Shown here: positions 32,343 to 41,233 of the stretch, piece after piece
How positions within the stretch are numbered: position 1 is the stretch's first letter
Layout of the letters: each line of letters begins with the position of its first letter
From: Microtetraspora sp. NBRC 16547
Lineage (GTDB): Bacteria > Actinomycetota > Actinomycetes > Streptosporangiales > Streptosporangiaceae
DNA: 64,000 nt
Reading direction: 5' to 3'
Assembly: GCF_030268965.1 (NCBI RefSeq)
Contig: NZ_BSSE01000008.1
Location: 124,001 to 188,000 of the forward strand
Notes under the pieces: model-generated
The model's input: only the letters and a program-made list of their open reading frames with translations
What the model was told of the DNA's origin: nothing
The model's database searches: none
Position numbers and translations under genes: made by a program

Positions 32343-33713
32343 CTATTGGATGTACCCGGTGTTGCACATCGCCGCTTCCAATTCGGGGTAGCTGTAGTAA
32401 TCGTCTTGCCCTTCCAGCGCCCGCACGTTGGTCAGGAACTCGGTGAACACCACCGACCGAACCGAGCCAAGGTGTGCCGTTCCGCGGAACAGCGACACCA
32501 CCAATTCCGGCATTTCTGCTGCTCGACGGCACTGATCGTTCGCGCACCAGTCGCCCAACGCGGAGCGCAGCGTCTCGACGGTCAGGAAGGGGGCGTGCTG
32601 TACGAGTAGTCGGCCAGCCTGTTCGCCCGAGCGATAGCTCCCCGCTTCCCGGATGACCTGCTGGACCGCGGGCACGAAGTACGGATCGGGACGCGACGAC
32701 GCCACTATCAGCCGATGGGCCCAGGGCAACGAGGTGAAGTGTGTTTCGAGGAACGACAGCCGTTCGCGAGCATACGGGCTGCGGACCAGCGCGAGACTCG
32801 CCGCTATGCCTGCTGGGAGCGGTTCCCAATCATTGACAGTGACCGAGGCGTTCAACATGGCATGGAGTCGGGTAGCCAGGGCCTGGTCCACGATGCTCCA
32901 GAAGTAGTCCTCGTAGCCCAGTCGCACGAGAACCCGCAGTTGCGTGGCGCCGTCTAGCAGTTGGAATCGCTCGCTTTGCTGTGCCACGGCCGTGCGGACC
33001 ATTTCGCGGTCGCGATTGGCGAAGGAGGTCAGGGCGACAGCCATCCGGTCTGCGTGCTCCGCAGCCGGCAGCCGTCCGTCCGGATCGAGTTCAAGTAATG
33101 CGTGCTTGGCGGCGAATGCGACGATGCTCCTGCGAGCGGCGGAGCGGACTCGGTCGAAGAAGATGGCTTGGATGTGCGGGGCCGTCGGCACGAAGTATGG
33201 ATCGCAGATGTAGTCGGCGAATTCGGCGACGACCTTTCGGCCCTGCGTAGGCGGGTGGATCAGCAACGTGGTCAACGCGACGGCCAGGTGGCTGCGAGCC
33301 ACTTCGGGTCGCGGCTCGTAGACGTCGCCGAGATTGCGCAGCGAGGGGTGTACGCACAGGTTGCGGTCCTCGCGGATGCGCTCCAACTCGCGCACTCCGA
33401 TCGAGTCGATCAGCTCGAACTCGGCGGCATTGTCCAGAAGTGTCGATTCGATAAGCTGCATGGCGCGCACGCCATCCTTGTTCAATCCCTTGGCCTGTGC
33501 TTGGGTAATGGTGGTGCGGAACGGGATCGCTGAGGTGTCGCCGTCGTCGGCCAGCCGGATGAGCTTAGTGATGACGTCTGCGGTGACCGCGGTCCAGGTT
33601 GCGGCAATGCAGGCACGTGTCGCGCCCGCGTTGTAGCAGCGCCACGCCTCCTCGACCAGTAGCCGAACGTCGGGGCTCCACACCTGCCCGATGTAGGTTT
33701 CCACGTCCGTCAC
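32343..33713 (-). CDS. HEPN-motif protein of unknown function
   Basis: 456 aa from a GTG at 33713 with GGAGG ~9 nt upstream; the frame is open to 33764. The N-terminal ~180 residues are helical: 'VRLLVEEAWRCYNAGATRACIAATWTAVTADVITKLIRL', then 'ERIREDRNLCVHPSL'. 'RNLCVH' (~116-121) fits the R-x4-H motif of HEPN ribonucleases, and the surrounding helices fit the HEPN bundle. The long C-terminal part is also helical and unlike anything I know. HEPN RNases act in toxin-antitoxin, anti-phage and RNA-processing systems. The adjacent hsdM remnant supports a defence context, but this is inference. Confidence 0.6.
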   Translation of the reverse strand: MTDVETYIGQVWSPDVRLLVEEAWRCYNAGATRACIAATWTAVTADVITKLIRLADDGDTSAIPFRTTITQAQAKGLNKDGVRAMQLIESTLLDNAAEFELIDSIGVRELERIREDRNLCVHPSLRNLGDVYEPRPEVARSHLAVALTTLLIHPPTQGRKVVAEFADYICDPYFVPTAPHIQAIFFDRVRSAARRSIVAFAAKHALLELDPDGRLPAAEHADRMAVALTSFANRDREMVRTAVAQQSERFQLLDGATQLRVLVRLGYEDYFWSIVDQALATRLHAMLNASVTVNDWEPLPAGIAASLALVRSPYARERLSFLETHFTSLPWAHRLIVASSRPDPYFVPAVQQVIREAGSYRSGEQAGRLLVQHAPFLTVETLRSALGDWCANDQCRRAAEMPELVVSLFRGTAHLGSVRSVVFTEFLTNVRALEGQDDYYSYPELEAAMCNTGYIQ

Positions 33714-33827
33714 GCCCACCGTCCTCCTGTCGCCTGGTTCAGCGGCACGCCACGCCGCCTCCATTGATCGGCAGCATATGAGCGTCGGTCGAGGCTGTCA
33801 GATGGAAATCGTTTCTGCTCGGGAGTC

Positions 33828-34271
33828 GTGACGGGGCCAGTCCACTCCCGCGGCACCTACGGCGCGCCTCGCGTCCACGCTGTCCTGCATGGCGAAGGCC
33901 AGCGGTGCGGCCGTCGGCGTGTGGCCCGGCTGATGCGCCAGGCCGGACTCGCGGGCCGTCACCGGCGCCGCCGCCCACTGACCACCATCCCCGACCCAGC
34001 CGCCGATGGGCGGCCTGACCTCATCGGTCGGGACTTCCAGCCCGATCCGGCCGCACTCGACACCCGCTGGTGCGGCGACATCACCTACATCCCCACCGGC
34101 GAAGGCTGGCTGTATCTGGCCACGGTCATCGACATCGCCTCACGCCGCGTGGTCGGCTGGGCCACCGCCGACCACCTACGCACCGAGTTGGTCGCCGACG
34201 CCCTGCAGGCCGCGTGCCGGCAGCGACGTCCGCAAGGAGAGGTGATCTTCCACTCGGACCGCGGCTGCCAG
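33828..34271 (+). pseudogene. IS3-family transposase OrfB, 5' part
   Basis: Reads 'GTYGAPRVHAVLHGEG', 'RVARLMRQAGLAGRHRRRR', 'TRWCGDITYIPTGEGWLYLATVIDIASRR' and 'EVIFHSDRGCQ'. These are the HTH_21 and rve (integrase core) segments of IS3 OrfB with the first two catalytic Asp residues. The frame is cut after Gln at 34271 by the IS30-family element. Its own 5' part, orfA and the left inverted repeat are missing. Confidence 0.88.
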
Positions 34272-35763
34272 CTCGGGTTCAAGGAGTCGTTGCAACACTG
34301 CCTGTCAGCGAGCATAGATGCTCATTGAACGTCTCAGCGGGAGTACGCCAGCCGAGTGTCTTGCGGGGGCGGCTGTTGAGCGCGGCGGCGACTGCGTCCA
34401 GATCGTTTCGGGTATGCCTGCTCAGGTCTGTTCCCTTGGGGAAGTACTGCCGGAGCAGGCCGTTGGTGTTCTCGTTGGTGCCGCGCTGCCAAGGACTGTG
34501 CGGGTCGGCGAAGTAGACCTCCAGCCCGGTGTCGATGCGCAGCTGAGCATGCTGAGCCATCTCCGCGCCCTGGCCCCAGGTCAGTGACCTACGCAGGTGC
34601 TCGGGCAGCGTAGCGATCGTGGCGGCGATGGCGTCGCGGACGGCTTCGGCGCCGTGCCCGGCAAGCGCCGGGCCGTTCTTGACCCGCTGGCCCTCGCCGT
34701 AGCCGTCCATCCGGGGCAGATGCAGCAGCATCGTGTAGCGGGTGGTGCGCTCGACCAGCGTGCCGATCGCGGAACTGTCCAAGCCGATGATGAGGTCGCC
34801 TTCCCAGTGCCCGGGCACGGCGCGGTCGGCGGCCTCGGCGGGCCGTTGACTGATCAGCACTTCCTCGCTGACGAACTTCTTTCCGCGCTGGCGGGTCCGG
34901 GCCCGGGGCACCCGCAGCGCACGGCCGGTGCGGGTGCCCCGGGCCCGGACCACCCGCAGCGCACGGCCGGTGCGCAGGCAGGCCGTCAGCTCGCGGCGCA
35001 GCGCGCCGCGGCCTTGGATATACAAGGCCTGGTAGATGGCCTCGTGCGAGATCCGCATCGTCTCATCCTCAGGAAAATCGACCGGGAGCCGGCCCGCGAT
35101 CTGCTGCGGACTCCATGACGTCGCCCAGCGCCGGTCCTGGCGGCGCCCGTGGCGTCGCCCGATCCAGCGGACCTGTGGTCCTTCAACCTCACCGCCGTCC
35201 GGGGCGCAGACCATGCCGGCCAGCCGATCCTGCACATACTGCCGCAGCTGGTCGTTGGCGGCGAGCTTGCACACCTTGGGTCGGCGGGCTTGGCGGTCGG
35301 CGTGCCATTGTGCGACCGAGGCCCGGTAGTCCAGACGGCCGCCACGGGTCGCCGCGTTGCGCCGCAGCTCCCGCGAGATCGTCGACGGGGCTCGTCCCAG
35401 ACGGCGGGCGATCTCCCGCACTCCGCACTCCTTGGCGCGCAGCACGGCGATCTCCTCGCGTTCGGCGAATGATAGGTAGCGGCCTGAGGGTGGGTCCAGG
35501 CTGATCGGCGGCATCCCGCCACCTTCGCGGAACCAGCGCGGCCCCAGCGGGGCCGACACGCCGCATGCGATAGCGGCCTCTTCGCTTGATAGCCCCTGGG
35601 CGATCAGCAGCCAGAAACGCTGCCGCTCCTCGCGCCGATTGACCGGGGGCCGCCCTGGTGACCGAAGTGGCGGGCGACCGGCCTGAATCGCCGCACGCGC
35701 CCTTCCCTGCGCCACAACATCCTCCTCGACGATCGAGGTGTTGCGACGACCAGTTGAATCCGC
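34272..35763 (-). mobile_element. IS30-family element inserted in an IS3 element
   Basis: About 1.49 kb. The ends carry imperfect inverted repeats: left 34273-34298 and the complement of right ~35738-35763 agree at most positions, with shared pieces TTCAA, GTCGT and GCAACAC. CCAG occurs on both sides (34268-34271 and 35764-35767) as a probable 4-bp target duplication. Removing the element restores the IS3 OrfB frame exactly at Gln-Tyr-Thr-Ser, which fixes the boundaries to within a base or two. Confidence 0.85.
34279..35715 (-). CDS. IS30 family transposase
   Basis: 478 aa from a GTG at 35715 with GAGGAGG 5 nt upstream; the frame running on to 35772 leaves the element. N-terminal HTH ('LSFAEREEIAVLRAKECGVREIARRLGRAPSTISRELRRN') and C-terminal DDE domain: 'GHWEGDLIIGLDSSAIGTLVERTTRY' (D), 'YFADPHSPWQRGTNENTNGLLRQYFPKGTD' (D...E). 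Between them a 42-bp direct duplication (34909-34932 and 34951-34974) repeats 14 codons ('TGRALRVVRARG' / 'TGRALRVPRART'). The frame is intact, so it may be active. Confidence 0.92.
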   Translation of the reverse strand: MAQGRARAAIQAGRPPLRSPGRPPVNRREERQRFWLLIAQGLSSEEAAIACGVSAPLGPRWFREGGGMPPISLDPPSGRYLSFAEREEIAVLRAKECGVREIARRLGRAPSTISRELRRNAATRGGRLDYRASVAQWHADRQARRPKVCKLAANDQLRQYVQDRLAGMVCAPDGGEVEGPQVRWIGRRHGRRQDRRWATSWSPQQIAGRLPVDFPEDETMRISHEAIYQALYIQGRGALRRELTACLRTGRALRVVRARGTRTGRALRVPRARTRQRGKKFVSEEVLISQRPAEAADRAVPGHWEGDLIIGLDSSAIGTLVERTTRYTMLLHLPRMDGYGEGQRVKNGPALAGHGAEAVRDAIAATIATLPEHLRRSLTWGQGAEMAQHAQLRIDTGLEVYFADPHSPWQRGTNENTNGLLRQYFPKGTDLSRHTRNDLDAVAAALNSRPRKTLGWRTPAETFNEHLCSLTGSVATTP

Positions 35764-36034
35764 CCAGTACACCAGCGGCTCTTACGCCCAGCTCGCCCAA
35801 GAGTCGGGGGTGCGGCTCTCGGTCGGGCGCATGGGGCAGTGCTGGGACAACGCGCTGGCCGAGTCGTTCTTCGGCACCTTGAAAGGGGAACTGCTGGATG
35901 GGCAGGTCTGGCCGAGCCGGGCTGCCGCCCACAGCGCGATCTTCGAGTTCATCGAGAGCTGGTACAACCTGCACCGGCTCCACAGCAGCCTTGGCTACCG
36001 TAGTCTCGCCGCCTACGAGGCCCTCGCGGCCTGA
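35764..36034 (+). pseudogene. IS3-family transposase OrfB, 3' part
   Basis: Continues the interrupted OrfB: 'QYTSGSYAQLAQESGVRLSVGRMGQCWDNALAESFFGTLKGEL' with the catalytic Glu in 'ALAESFFG', ending 'SLGYRSLAAYEALAA'. Together with 33828-34271 it would encode a nearly complete catalytic domain. The region just after the stop (to ~36072) probably contains the right end of the IS3 element. Confidence 0.88.
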
Positions 36035-36550
36035 TCCACCACATCAGCGGTGTCCGTCGAACCGAAGTGACCCCATCTTGGGACTGCGCCGTATCAGCGG
36101 ACGCCACATCGACGGCGAGGGCCTTGCCTGCACTCGCGGCGAGCGCGGCACCGGCACCTACGGCTGGAAACGCGCCCTCAACGCCCTCGCCATCACCTTC
36201 CCCGGCCGCCTGCCCCTGTGACCCCATCAGGCGAGAGACCGGCAGCAAAACCCTCAACCCAAGATCCAGCAGTTACCCGCTTGGGATCGCACAACGTATC
36301 GACCGTCACCTGCTTACACAAAAGACTGGACACGCTGCAGACAACAGACGCCGAGTGACGGCGTACACCACCGACAAGATCACGAAATATGATCCCGAGT
36401 GACCCGGACCAGCCATTCGGCGCCTCTCTGCGCCTGAAGTACTCGAGTTCTTGAGCCCCACACTCGCTCCCGAGGCCAACCGAATGGCTCCCACTGGGAA
36501 CCCGCCGGCATCCCCACACCCGGCGCCGGAAGCGATCCGACCATGCCAGA
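36035..36550. other. Intergenic debris after the IS3 element
   Basis: No convincing gene. The plus strand from ~36076 reads 'GLRRISGRHIDGEGLACTRGERGTGTYGWKRALNALAITFPGRLPL' before a stop at ~36221, probably the tail of a lost gene. TGACCCCATC occurs at 36068 and again at 36218, bracketing that piece. Confidence 0.4.
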
Positions 36551-38086
36551 GTGATCCACATGATCCCCGCACACGTCCCCGACGAGCCACCGCTCACCTA
36601 CGACGACAGTTTCGACGTACCGGTCCTTTTCCGTAACGAGCCTGCGAAGAAGCCCAGGAGGCAGTGGCGGACGGCTAAGCAAGAGCCGTGGGCGGGGTCG
36701 GGCGGGTTCCCGGCGACCGACGGCTGGTATGTCTCAACCACCACATGGCGGGAGATCATCAAGGCCGCCATTGAGGTCGGACGCGACGTCACCCCGCACT
36801 TGCAGAATCAGCCGCGGTATGCACACGGGGAACTCGTCGCCCGGGTTGCCCCGCTGTACGCCTATCTGGGCATGCACCCCGTCATGCCTCAGTTCCCCGT
36901 ACGAGGCACCAAGGGTCGGCGCCTGACCCTGAACCCGGTGTATGCGTACGGTACCGAGCGCAGCGCGAAGAACGCAGCCGCCTACCGGTTGGGTATGACG
37001 ATGACCGAGTGGGCCTGCCGTTCACTGCTGGGCCTCGGTCAGACCGAGCACCTCGAACTTGGTGGCCCGATCCCCGCCCTGATCAACACGTTCAAGGATC
37101 CGAAGGAGAAGCTGCCCGACCTATGGGGGCAGCACCAGGAAGAGGATTTGTACTGGCTGATCGAGGCCAAGGGTGGCGACGTGGGCCTCAGCACGCTCCG
37201 CAAGGGATGGGCGCAACTGGCCGCCGGCAGCAAGATCCTCGGCTCGTATGCCCACCGCACCGTCCTGGTCGCAGCTTGTGTGCGACCCGGAGACGACCTC
37301 TTCCTCACCATTGACCACGACTTGCACTTCGGACAGCCGCCGCTCACCCCAGCCGGATTCGATATCGACGATGAGTCAGGGGTCGGCCCAGGCAATCTCG
37401 AAGACCGTCTCGGCGACAGCGACGACGCGCTCATCGGCGCGGCCCGCGCCCAAATGCTCGCCTACCTGGCGTTGCGCTCCGCTCCCGCATCGCAACTGCG
37501 CACCGTGCCCGTCCTCGCCGACCGCGCGTCCCGTCATCGGCGCTCCGGGCTGACCACGCCCCTGGAAGGCGACGACCTCACCCGCGTCATGCGGGCCGAA
37601 GCCCGCGGAGCAATGCGCCACACCGAGCGGCACATCCTGCGCGCCAGGATCCGTTCCACGGGTCTCGATGACTTCCTCACCTGCCGCATCCCCGGAACCG
37701 AGGTTCACCTCGGCATGTCCCGGAAGCTGTTCGCTGCCTGCGAGCGTCTCCACGAGGAAGACCTGGCCATCGCCCAGCGCACCCCGGGGCTGCGCGCCGA
37801 GGATCAGCCGGCCGATGTCCAGGAACTCAGCAATGACGCTCAGGAAGAACAGCGACTCACCCAGCGGCGGATCTTCCGCGAGCAGCAGGAGGAAGCCCGC
37901 CCCCGGCTGCGCCCCCTGCTCCGCGACGCCTACGAGCGGGGAGCGACAAGCGACTGGAGCGATCTGCTGCGCCGTCCCCAGGAGCCAGAACTCGACCTGG
38001 AAGGCGACGAGGGGCTCCTCGAAGCGGCGACGCCGGAGACGTACCTGGCCGTCAGCCGCTACGGCCTGCCCCCAGCACGCGCCTAG
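36551..38086 (+). CDS. Unknown 511-aa protein with a PD-(D/E)XK-like nuclease motif
   Basis: No family recognised. Residues ~185-210 read 'EKLPDLWGQ' then 'DLYWLIEAKGGDVG': a Pro-Asp (D190), 15 residues, then Glu-Ala-Lys (E205, K207) after a hydrophobic strand. That is the active-site layout of PD-(D/E)XK nucleases. A conserved-looking N-terminal segment with 'YAYGTERSAKNAAAYRLGMTMTEWACRSLLGLGQTEH' precedes it, and the C-terminus is helical and charged ('QEEQRLTQRRIFREQQEEARPRLRPLLRDAYERG'). A DNA-cutting function is plausible but unproven. It stands alone between IS debris on both sides. Confidence 0.55.
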   Translation: MIHMIPAHVPDEPPLTYDDSFDVPVLFRNEPAKKPRRQWRTAKQEPWAGSGGFPATDGWYVSTTTWREIIKAAIEVGRDVTPHLQNQPRYAHGELVARVAPLYAYLGMHPVMPQFPVRGTKGRRLTLNPVYAYGTERSAKNAAAYRLGMTMTEWACRSLLGLGQTEHLELGGPIPALINTFKDPKEKLPDLWGQHQEEDLYWLIEAKGGDVGLSTLRKGWAQLAAGSKILGSYAHRTVLVAACVRPGDDLFLTIDHDLHFGQPPLTPAGFDIDDESGVGPGNLEDRLGDSDDALIGAARAQMLAYLALRSAPASQLRTVPVLADRASRHRRSGLTTPLEGDDLTRVMRAEARGAMRHTERHILRARIRSTGLDDFLTCRIPGTEVHLGMSRKLFAACERLHEEDLAIAQRTPGLRAEDQPADVQELSNDAQEEQRLTQRRIFREQQEEARPRLRPLLRDAYERGATSDWSDLLRRPQEPELDLEGDEGLLEAATPETYLAVSRYGLPPARA

Positions 38087-38384
38087 CTATTAGGGCTCGC
38101 ATTCGATCAGGGGCGACCTCAGGTCAAGTGTCCGGAGTACGGGAAGCTCCGGGGTGAGGCGGTCGGAGCTGCCGCGATGAGTCCCGACCGGGCGCACCAG
38201 GGGGCCGTTGGCGTGCGGGGCGAGTGCTCCGGCGGGGAGGCGCGCGGGTACGCGTCTGCGATGTGCTTCTGATCACCCAGCCGAGGCCAGCGCTCGGCGA
38301 GCGTGTAGGTGCCAAATACTGGGTCACGGGGTTTGATCTGGGGTTTTGCTGTGCTCGATGGCTCGGCTCCGGCAGGATCGCAGG
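38087..38384. other. Non-coding stretch after the PD-(D/E)XK-like gene
   Basis: No frame here looks like a gene on either strand. It separates an apparently intact gene from transposase debris. Confidence 0.35.
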
Positions 38385-38540
38385 ATGGCTCTGCGGCTGT
38401 TGTATTTGATCGTTTTACGGGTATTCGGTTGGATCGCGCTGCTCGCCCGGTCGCAGGCGTCCAAAGACGCAGAGATTCTGGTATTTGCGCGCCGGAGAAG
38501 GTTGCGTCCACGGAAGTGGTGTAAGAGTTTCCGCTGGTAG
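38385..38540 (+). pseudogene. N-terminal remnant of an integrase-core transposase
   Basis: 'MALRLLYLIVLRVFGWIALLARSQASKDAEILVFARR' resembles the N-terminus of actinomycete IS481/IS3-like integrase-core transposases, where the text normally continues 'LRHEVAVLRRQ'. Here the frame shifts after 'ILVFARRR' and ends at ~38540. No catalytic domain follows, so it is a remnant. Confidence 0.5.
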
Positions 38541-38671
38541 AGGCGTGGCGTCGTGAAATAGGGACCCGCCGGAGATCAATTACTCGTCCGAGCTCGGTGA
38601 CGGACCACTAGCAGGTCCGTGATGCCGGGGAGGGGCGAGGCGATTCCAAGAGTCCTACTGCGTGCCCGATA

Positions 38672-39185
38672 TCAGTGGCATACCGTCACGACGGCCATGT
38701 TGCTGATCGTGCCAACCCCTATCGCCGCGGCGTCATGGGCTCCTGCGACCTTCAGCCGGACCGTGCCGCCGTCCGCCGACATGGGTGACCTTGAGGAACG
38801 CCGGCGGGCGCGCTGTGCCGTCGGGCGCCCACCAGGTCGCGACGATTCCCAGCAGGAGCGACACCAACGCGATGCCGACCAGGATTCGGGCACGGGCCAA
38901 CCGGCGGGCCGCGGTCTTGGCGAGAGCGACGTGGTAGCGACAGCGCCAGCCCGAGGCCGATGAACAGGGTGACGGCCACCCTCCATTCCGGGTCGAGGTT
39001 CGCGGTCGTATCGCGCCCCTTGATCACCACGCCGGTGGTCACCAGCGTGATGAACGCGGCCAGCCCGTTGCGCCAGACTTGACGGTGGTAAGGGAGGACT
39101 GTGCCAATGCCGCGAAGCGGTCACGCTCGGCCAGGTCTGTCGCGGAGGGTGGATGTTGTGGCTTGCGCGGCCGGACCGCTTTGGG
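38672..39185 (-). pseudogene. Frameshifted gene for a small two-TM protein, downstream of the CHAT cluster
   Basis: In successive minus-strand frames the DNA reads 'SSGPKAVRPRKPQHPPSATDLAERDRFAALAQSSLTTV', 'WRNGLAAFITLVTTGVVIKGRDTTANLDPEWRVAVTLFIGLGLALSL', 'ARILVGIALVSLLLGIVATWWAPDGTARPPAFLKVTHVGG' and 'ADGGTVRLKVAGAHDAAAIGVGTI'. Together they give a coherent small membrane protein with two hydrophobic helices. At least three frame changes are needed. It follows the 120-aa zinc-motif gene by overlap, so it was probably the last gene of that operon. Confidence 0.6.
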
Positions 39186-39193
39186 GCCGCTGC

Positions 39194-39556
39194 TCACGCC
39201 GTCTCGTCCACTTCGAACTTGATCCGGAAGCTCGCGCCGCAGCTCTGTGCGGCTTCGGGAGCGCCCGCGTGGGGGTGCCCGCACGCGCAGGTGACGTCGA
39301 TCTGCACCACGTCGCCCATGACGTCGGCGTCGGCCACTCCGCGCTCTCCGGGCAGCGTGCTGGAGACCGCGCTGGCCGTCTGCCGGTCGCTCAGGTGGTG
39401 GGTGCAGCGGGGGCAGGGGCCCTCGACCCGGGTGGAGATGATGGCGTCGGTGGCTAACACCGCGGCGATCAGTGTGCCGGCCTCCAGCATCTCGAAGGCC
39501 CGGGCCGTCCACTCGTAGGCCGAGGTCTTCAGGTAGGGGACTTCGGGATCGTCCAT
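39194..39556 (-). CDS. Hypothetical 120-aa protein with cysteine/histidine motifs in CHAT cluster
   Basis: ATG at 39556, 20 bp after the CHAT gene. The first half is helical ('AYEWTARAFEMLEAGTLIAAVLATDAIIS'); the second has 'CPRCTHH' and 'VTCACGHPHAGAPEAAQSCGASF', which look like metal-binding or zinc-ribbon pairs. Family unknown. Its position directly after a CHAT protease gene and before a small membrane protein suggests a three-gene unit in which this could be the substrate or adaptor. That is inference only. Confidence 0.6.
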   Translation of the reverse strand: MDDPEVPYLKTSAYEWTARAFEMLEAGTLIAAVLATDAIISTRVEGPCPRCTHHLSDRQTASAVSSTLPGERGVADADVMGDVVQIDVTCACGHPHAGAPEAAQSCGASFRIKFEVDETA

Positions 39557-39575
39557 GGATGTCCGCTCTCGCGGG

Positions 39576-41210
39576 TCAGGGGCCGAGGTGGAGGTAGGAG
39601 GCCCACCGGCTGGGATCGGTGGGGTCAGCGGCGCGCAGCTCGCCGACCGCGCGGTGCAGAGCCACGGCCGGTGAGGTCGCGCTGGCGGTCTCATAGAAAG
39701 CTCCGGCGATGGCCGCCGCGGCCCGATCGGGCAACGGCCATATCGCGGCCAGGATATGGCGGTAGCCGATGCGCTGCAGGGCCGACGCCAGGTGGATCGA
39801 CTCATCGGCCAGGACGGGTGCGCCCGCCGCGCTCTCGCAGGCCGACAGGTAGGCCAACTCGGCGCCGGGCAGGTCAAGCGTGGCCAGTTCAGCCACGGTG
39901 AGCGGCCCATCGTGCAGGATGAGCGCGCTGCGGTCCGGCTCGCGGAAGTCCTGGAAGGCGTGACCGGCGAAATGCACCTGGCCGTGCTCCGGGAGAGCGG
40001 CAAGCACCGCATGGCGGGTGGCACCGTCCCCGATGAGCAGTCGGTCGGGTGGCTGGACACAGCTCATCGCCGCCAGTTCGGACTCCACACCTGGCAATTA
40101 GGCCCAGCCCGGCGTCCGCGGGAGCCCGACGGCTAGCTGGTGGAACGGCGCCGGCCGTGCGGCCCGCTCACGACTGCGCAGCAGCGCGCCGAGGGTGGGC
40201 ATGGAGGAGGAGACGACCCGGTCCAGCGCCCATCCGTCCGTGTCGGCGACGGTGTGGTGCCGCGGGTGGTGGCTCGCGGCGTGCAGGGGCAGGAAGCTGA
40301 GGACGTCAACCGGGCACCACCACACGCGCTGCCCCGGCTCTGGGGCGAGGGCGTCCAAGATGGGGCCCGTTACAGTGTCCCAGAGCCAGTCGAGGGTGTC
40401 GTGGATGGCGTGGCGGCGCCTCTCACGCTCCAGGAAGGTGCGCGGGCGCGCCATGATCGACGACATCAGCCTTCCGGCATGGGCATGGGCATGGGCGTCG
40501 GCCAGCGTCAGCTTCGGCAGGCTGAGCACCTCGGGGGCGGGACGGCCCGGGCGCACGATGAGGGCATGGCAGCCGTACTGGCTGGCGTTGACGATGATGA
40601 CGGGGCCTGCACCAGCGGCCTGGAGCAGCTCGTCGTAGGGGGTGGGGGCGAGGAAGTGGCGGAAGCCGTCCAGCTTGCGCACCTCACCCACGACCCGGTC
40701 CCATTCCCGGGCCAGCGCCCTGCGCTCCTCACCGAGGTTGTCGTTTTGAGCGTCGAGACCCGAGTTCAACGCCGTACGGAGCGAGGAGACCTTGGCCGCC
40801 AGGTCAGGATGTGTCCGCGCCAGCTCGGTCAGATCGCCGCGCAGGTGGAGCATCTGCTGCCAGAGCACCGATCTGCCCTGTTCCAGGAGCTCGACCGCGG
40901 TGGCCGGCTGCCCGGCCAGGATCGCGCAGGCCGCCGCATCCGCTGCCAGGCCCGGCCACTCGGTCAGGTTCTCCCGGCGGACGGGCAGACTCAGGCCGTG
41001 CCAGGCCACCGCGGGCACCAGCCGTACCGCCAGGTCGAACCCCTCGACGGCCTCGGCCATGTCGCCCTTCTCCGCGGCCAGCCGTGCCCAGTTACCCGCG
41101 GACCATGCTCGGATCCTGGGGGCTCGCTGGATCAGTCAGGCGGCAGGCCTCCTCCAGCGCTGCTCGCGGCGCTGGGGCGACGAGCGGGCCCTATCGGCAA
41201 GAACGTCTTG
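39576..41210 (-). pseudogene. CHAT-domain caspase-like protease gene, broken by an in-frame stop
   Basis: From ~41060 the minus strand reads a TPR tail, then a CHAT domain ('GPVIIVNASQYGCHALIV...VWWCPVDVLSFLPLHAASHHP...VSSSMPTLGALLRSR'). At 40098-40100 a TAA interrupts 'GLPRTPGWA*LPGVESELA', and the same frame continues to 39576 with both catalytic residues: His in 'HFAGHAFQDF' and Cys in 'YLSACESA'. Upstream of 41060 the TPR reading continues after a frame change near 41100 ('LEEACRLTDPASPQDPS' / 'AGNWARLAAEKGDM'). CHAT proteins are caspase-like proteases. The nonsense codon separates the N-terminal part from the active site, so it is probably inactive. Confidence 0.78.
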
Positions 41211-41233
41211 AAGTGCGTATGTAGCCCAGGCCC

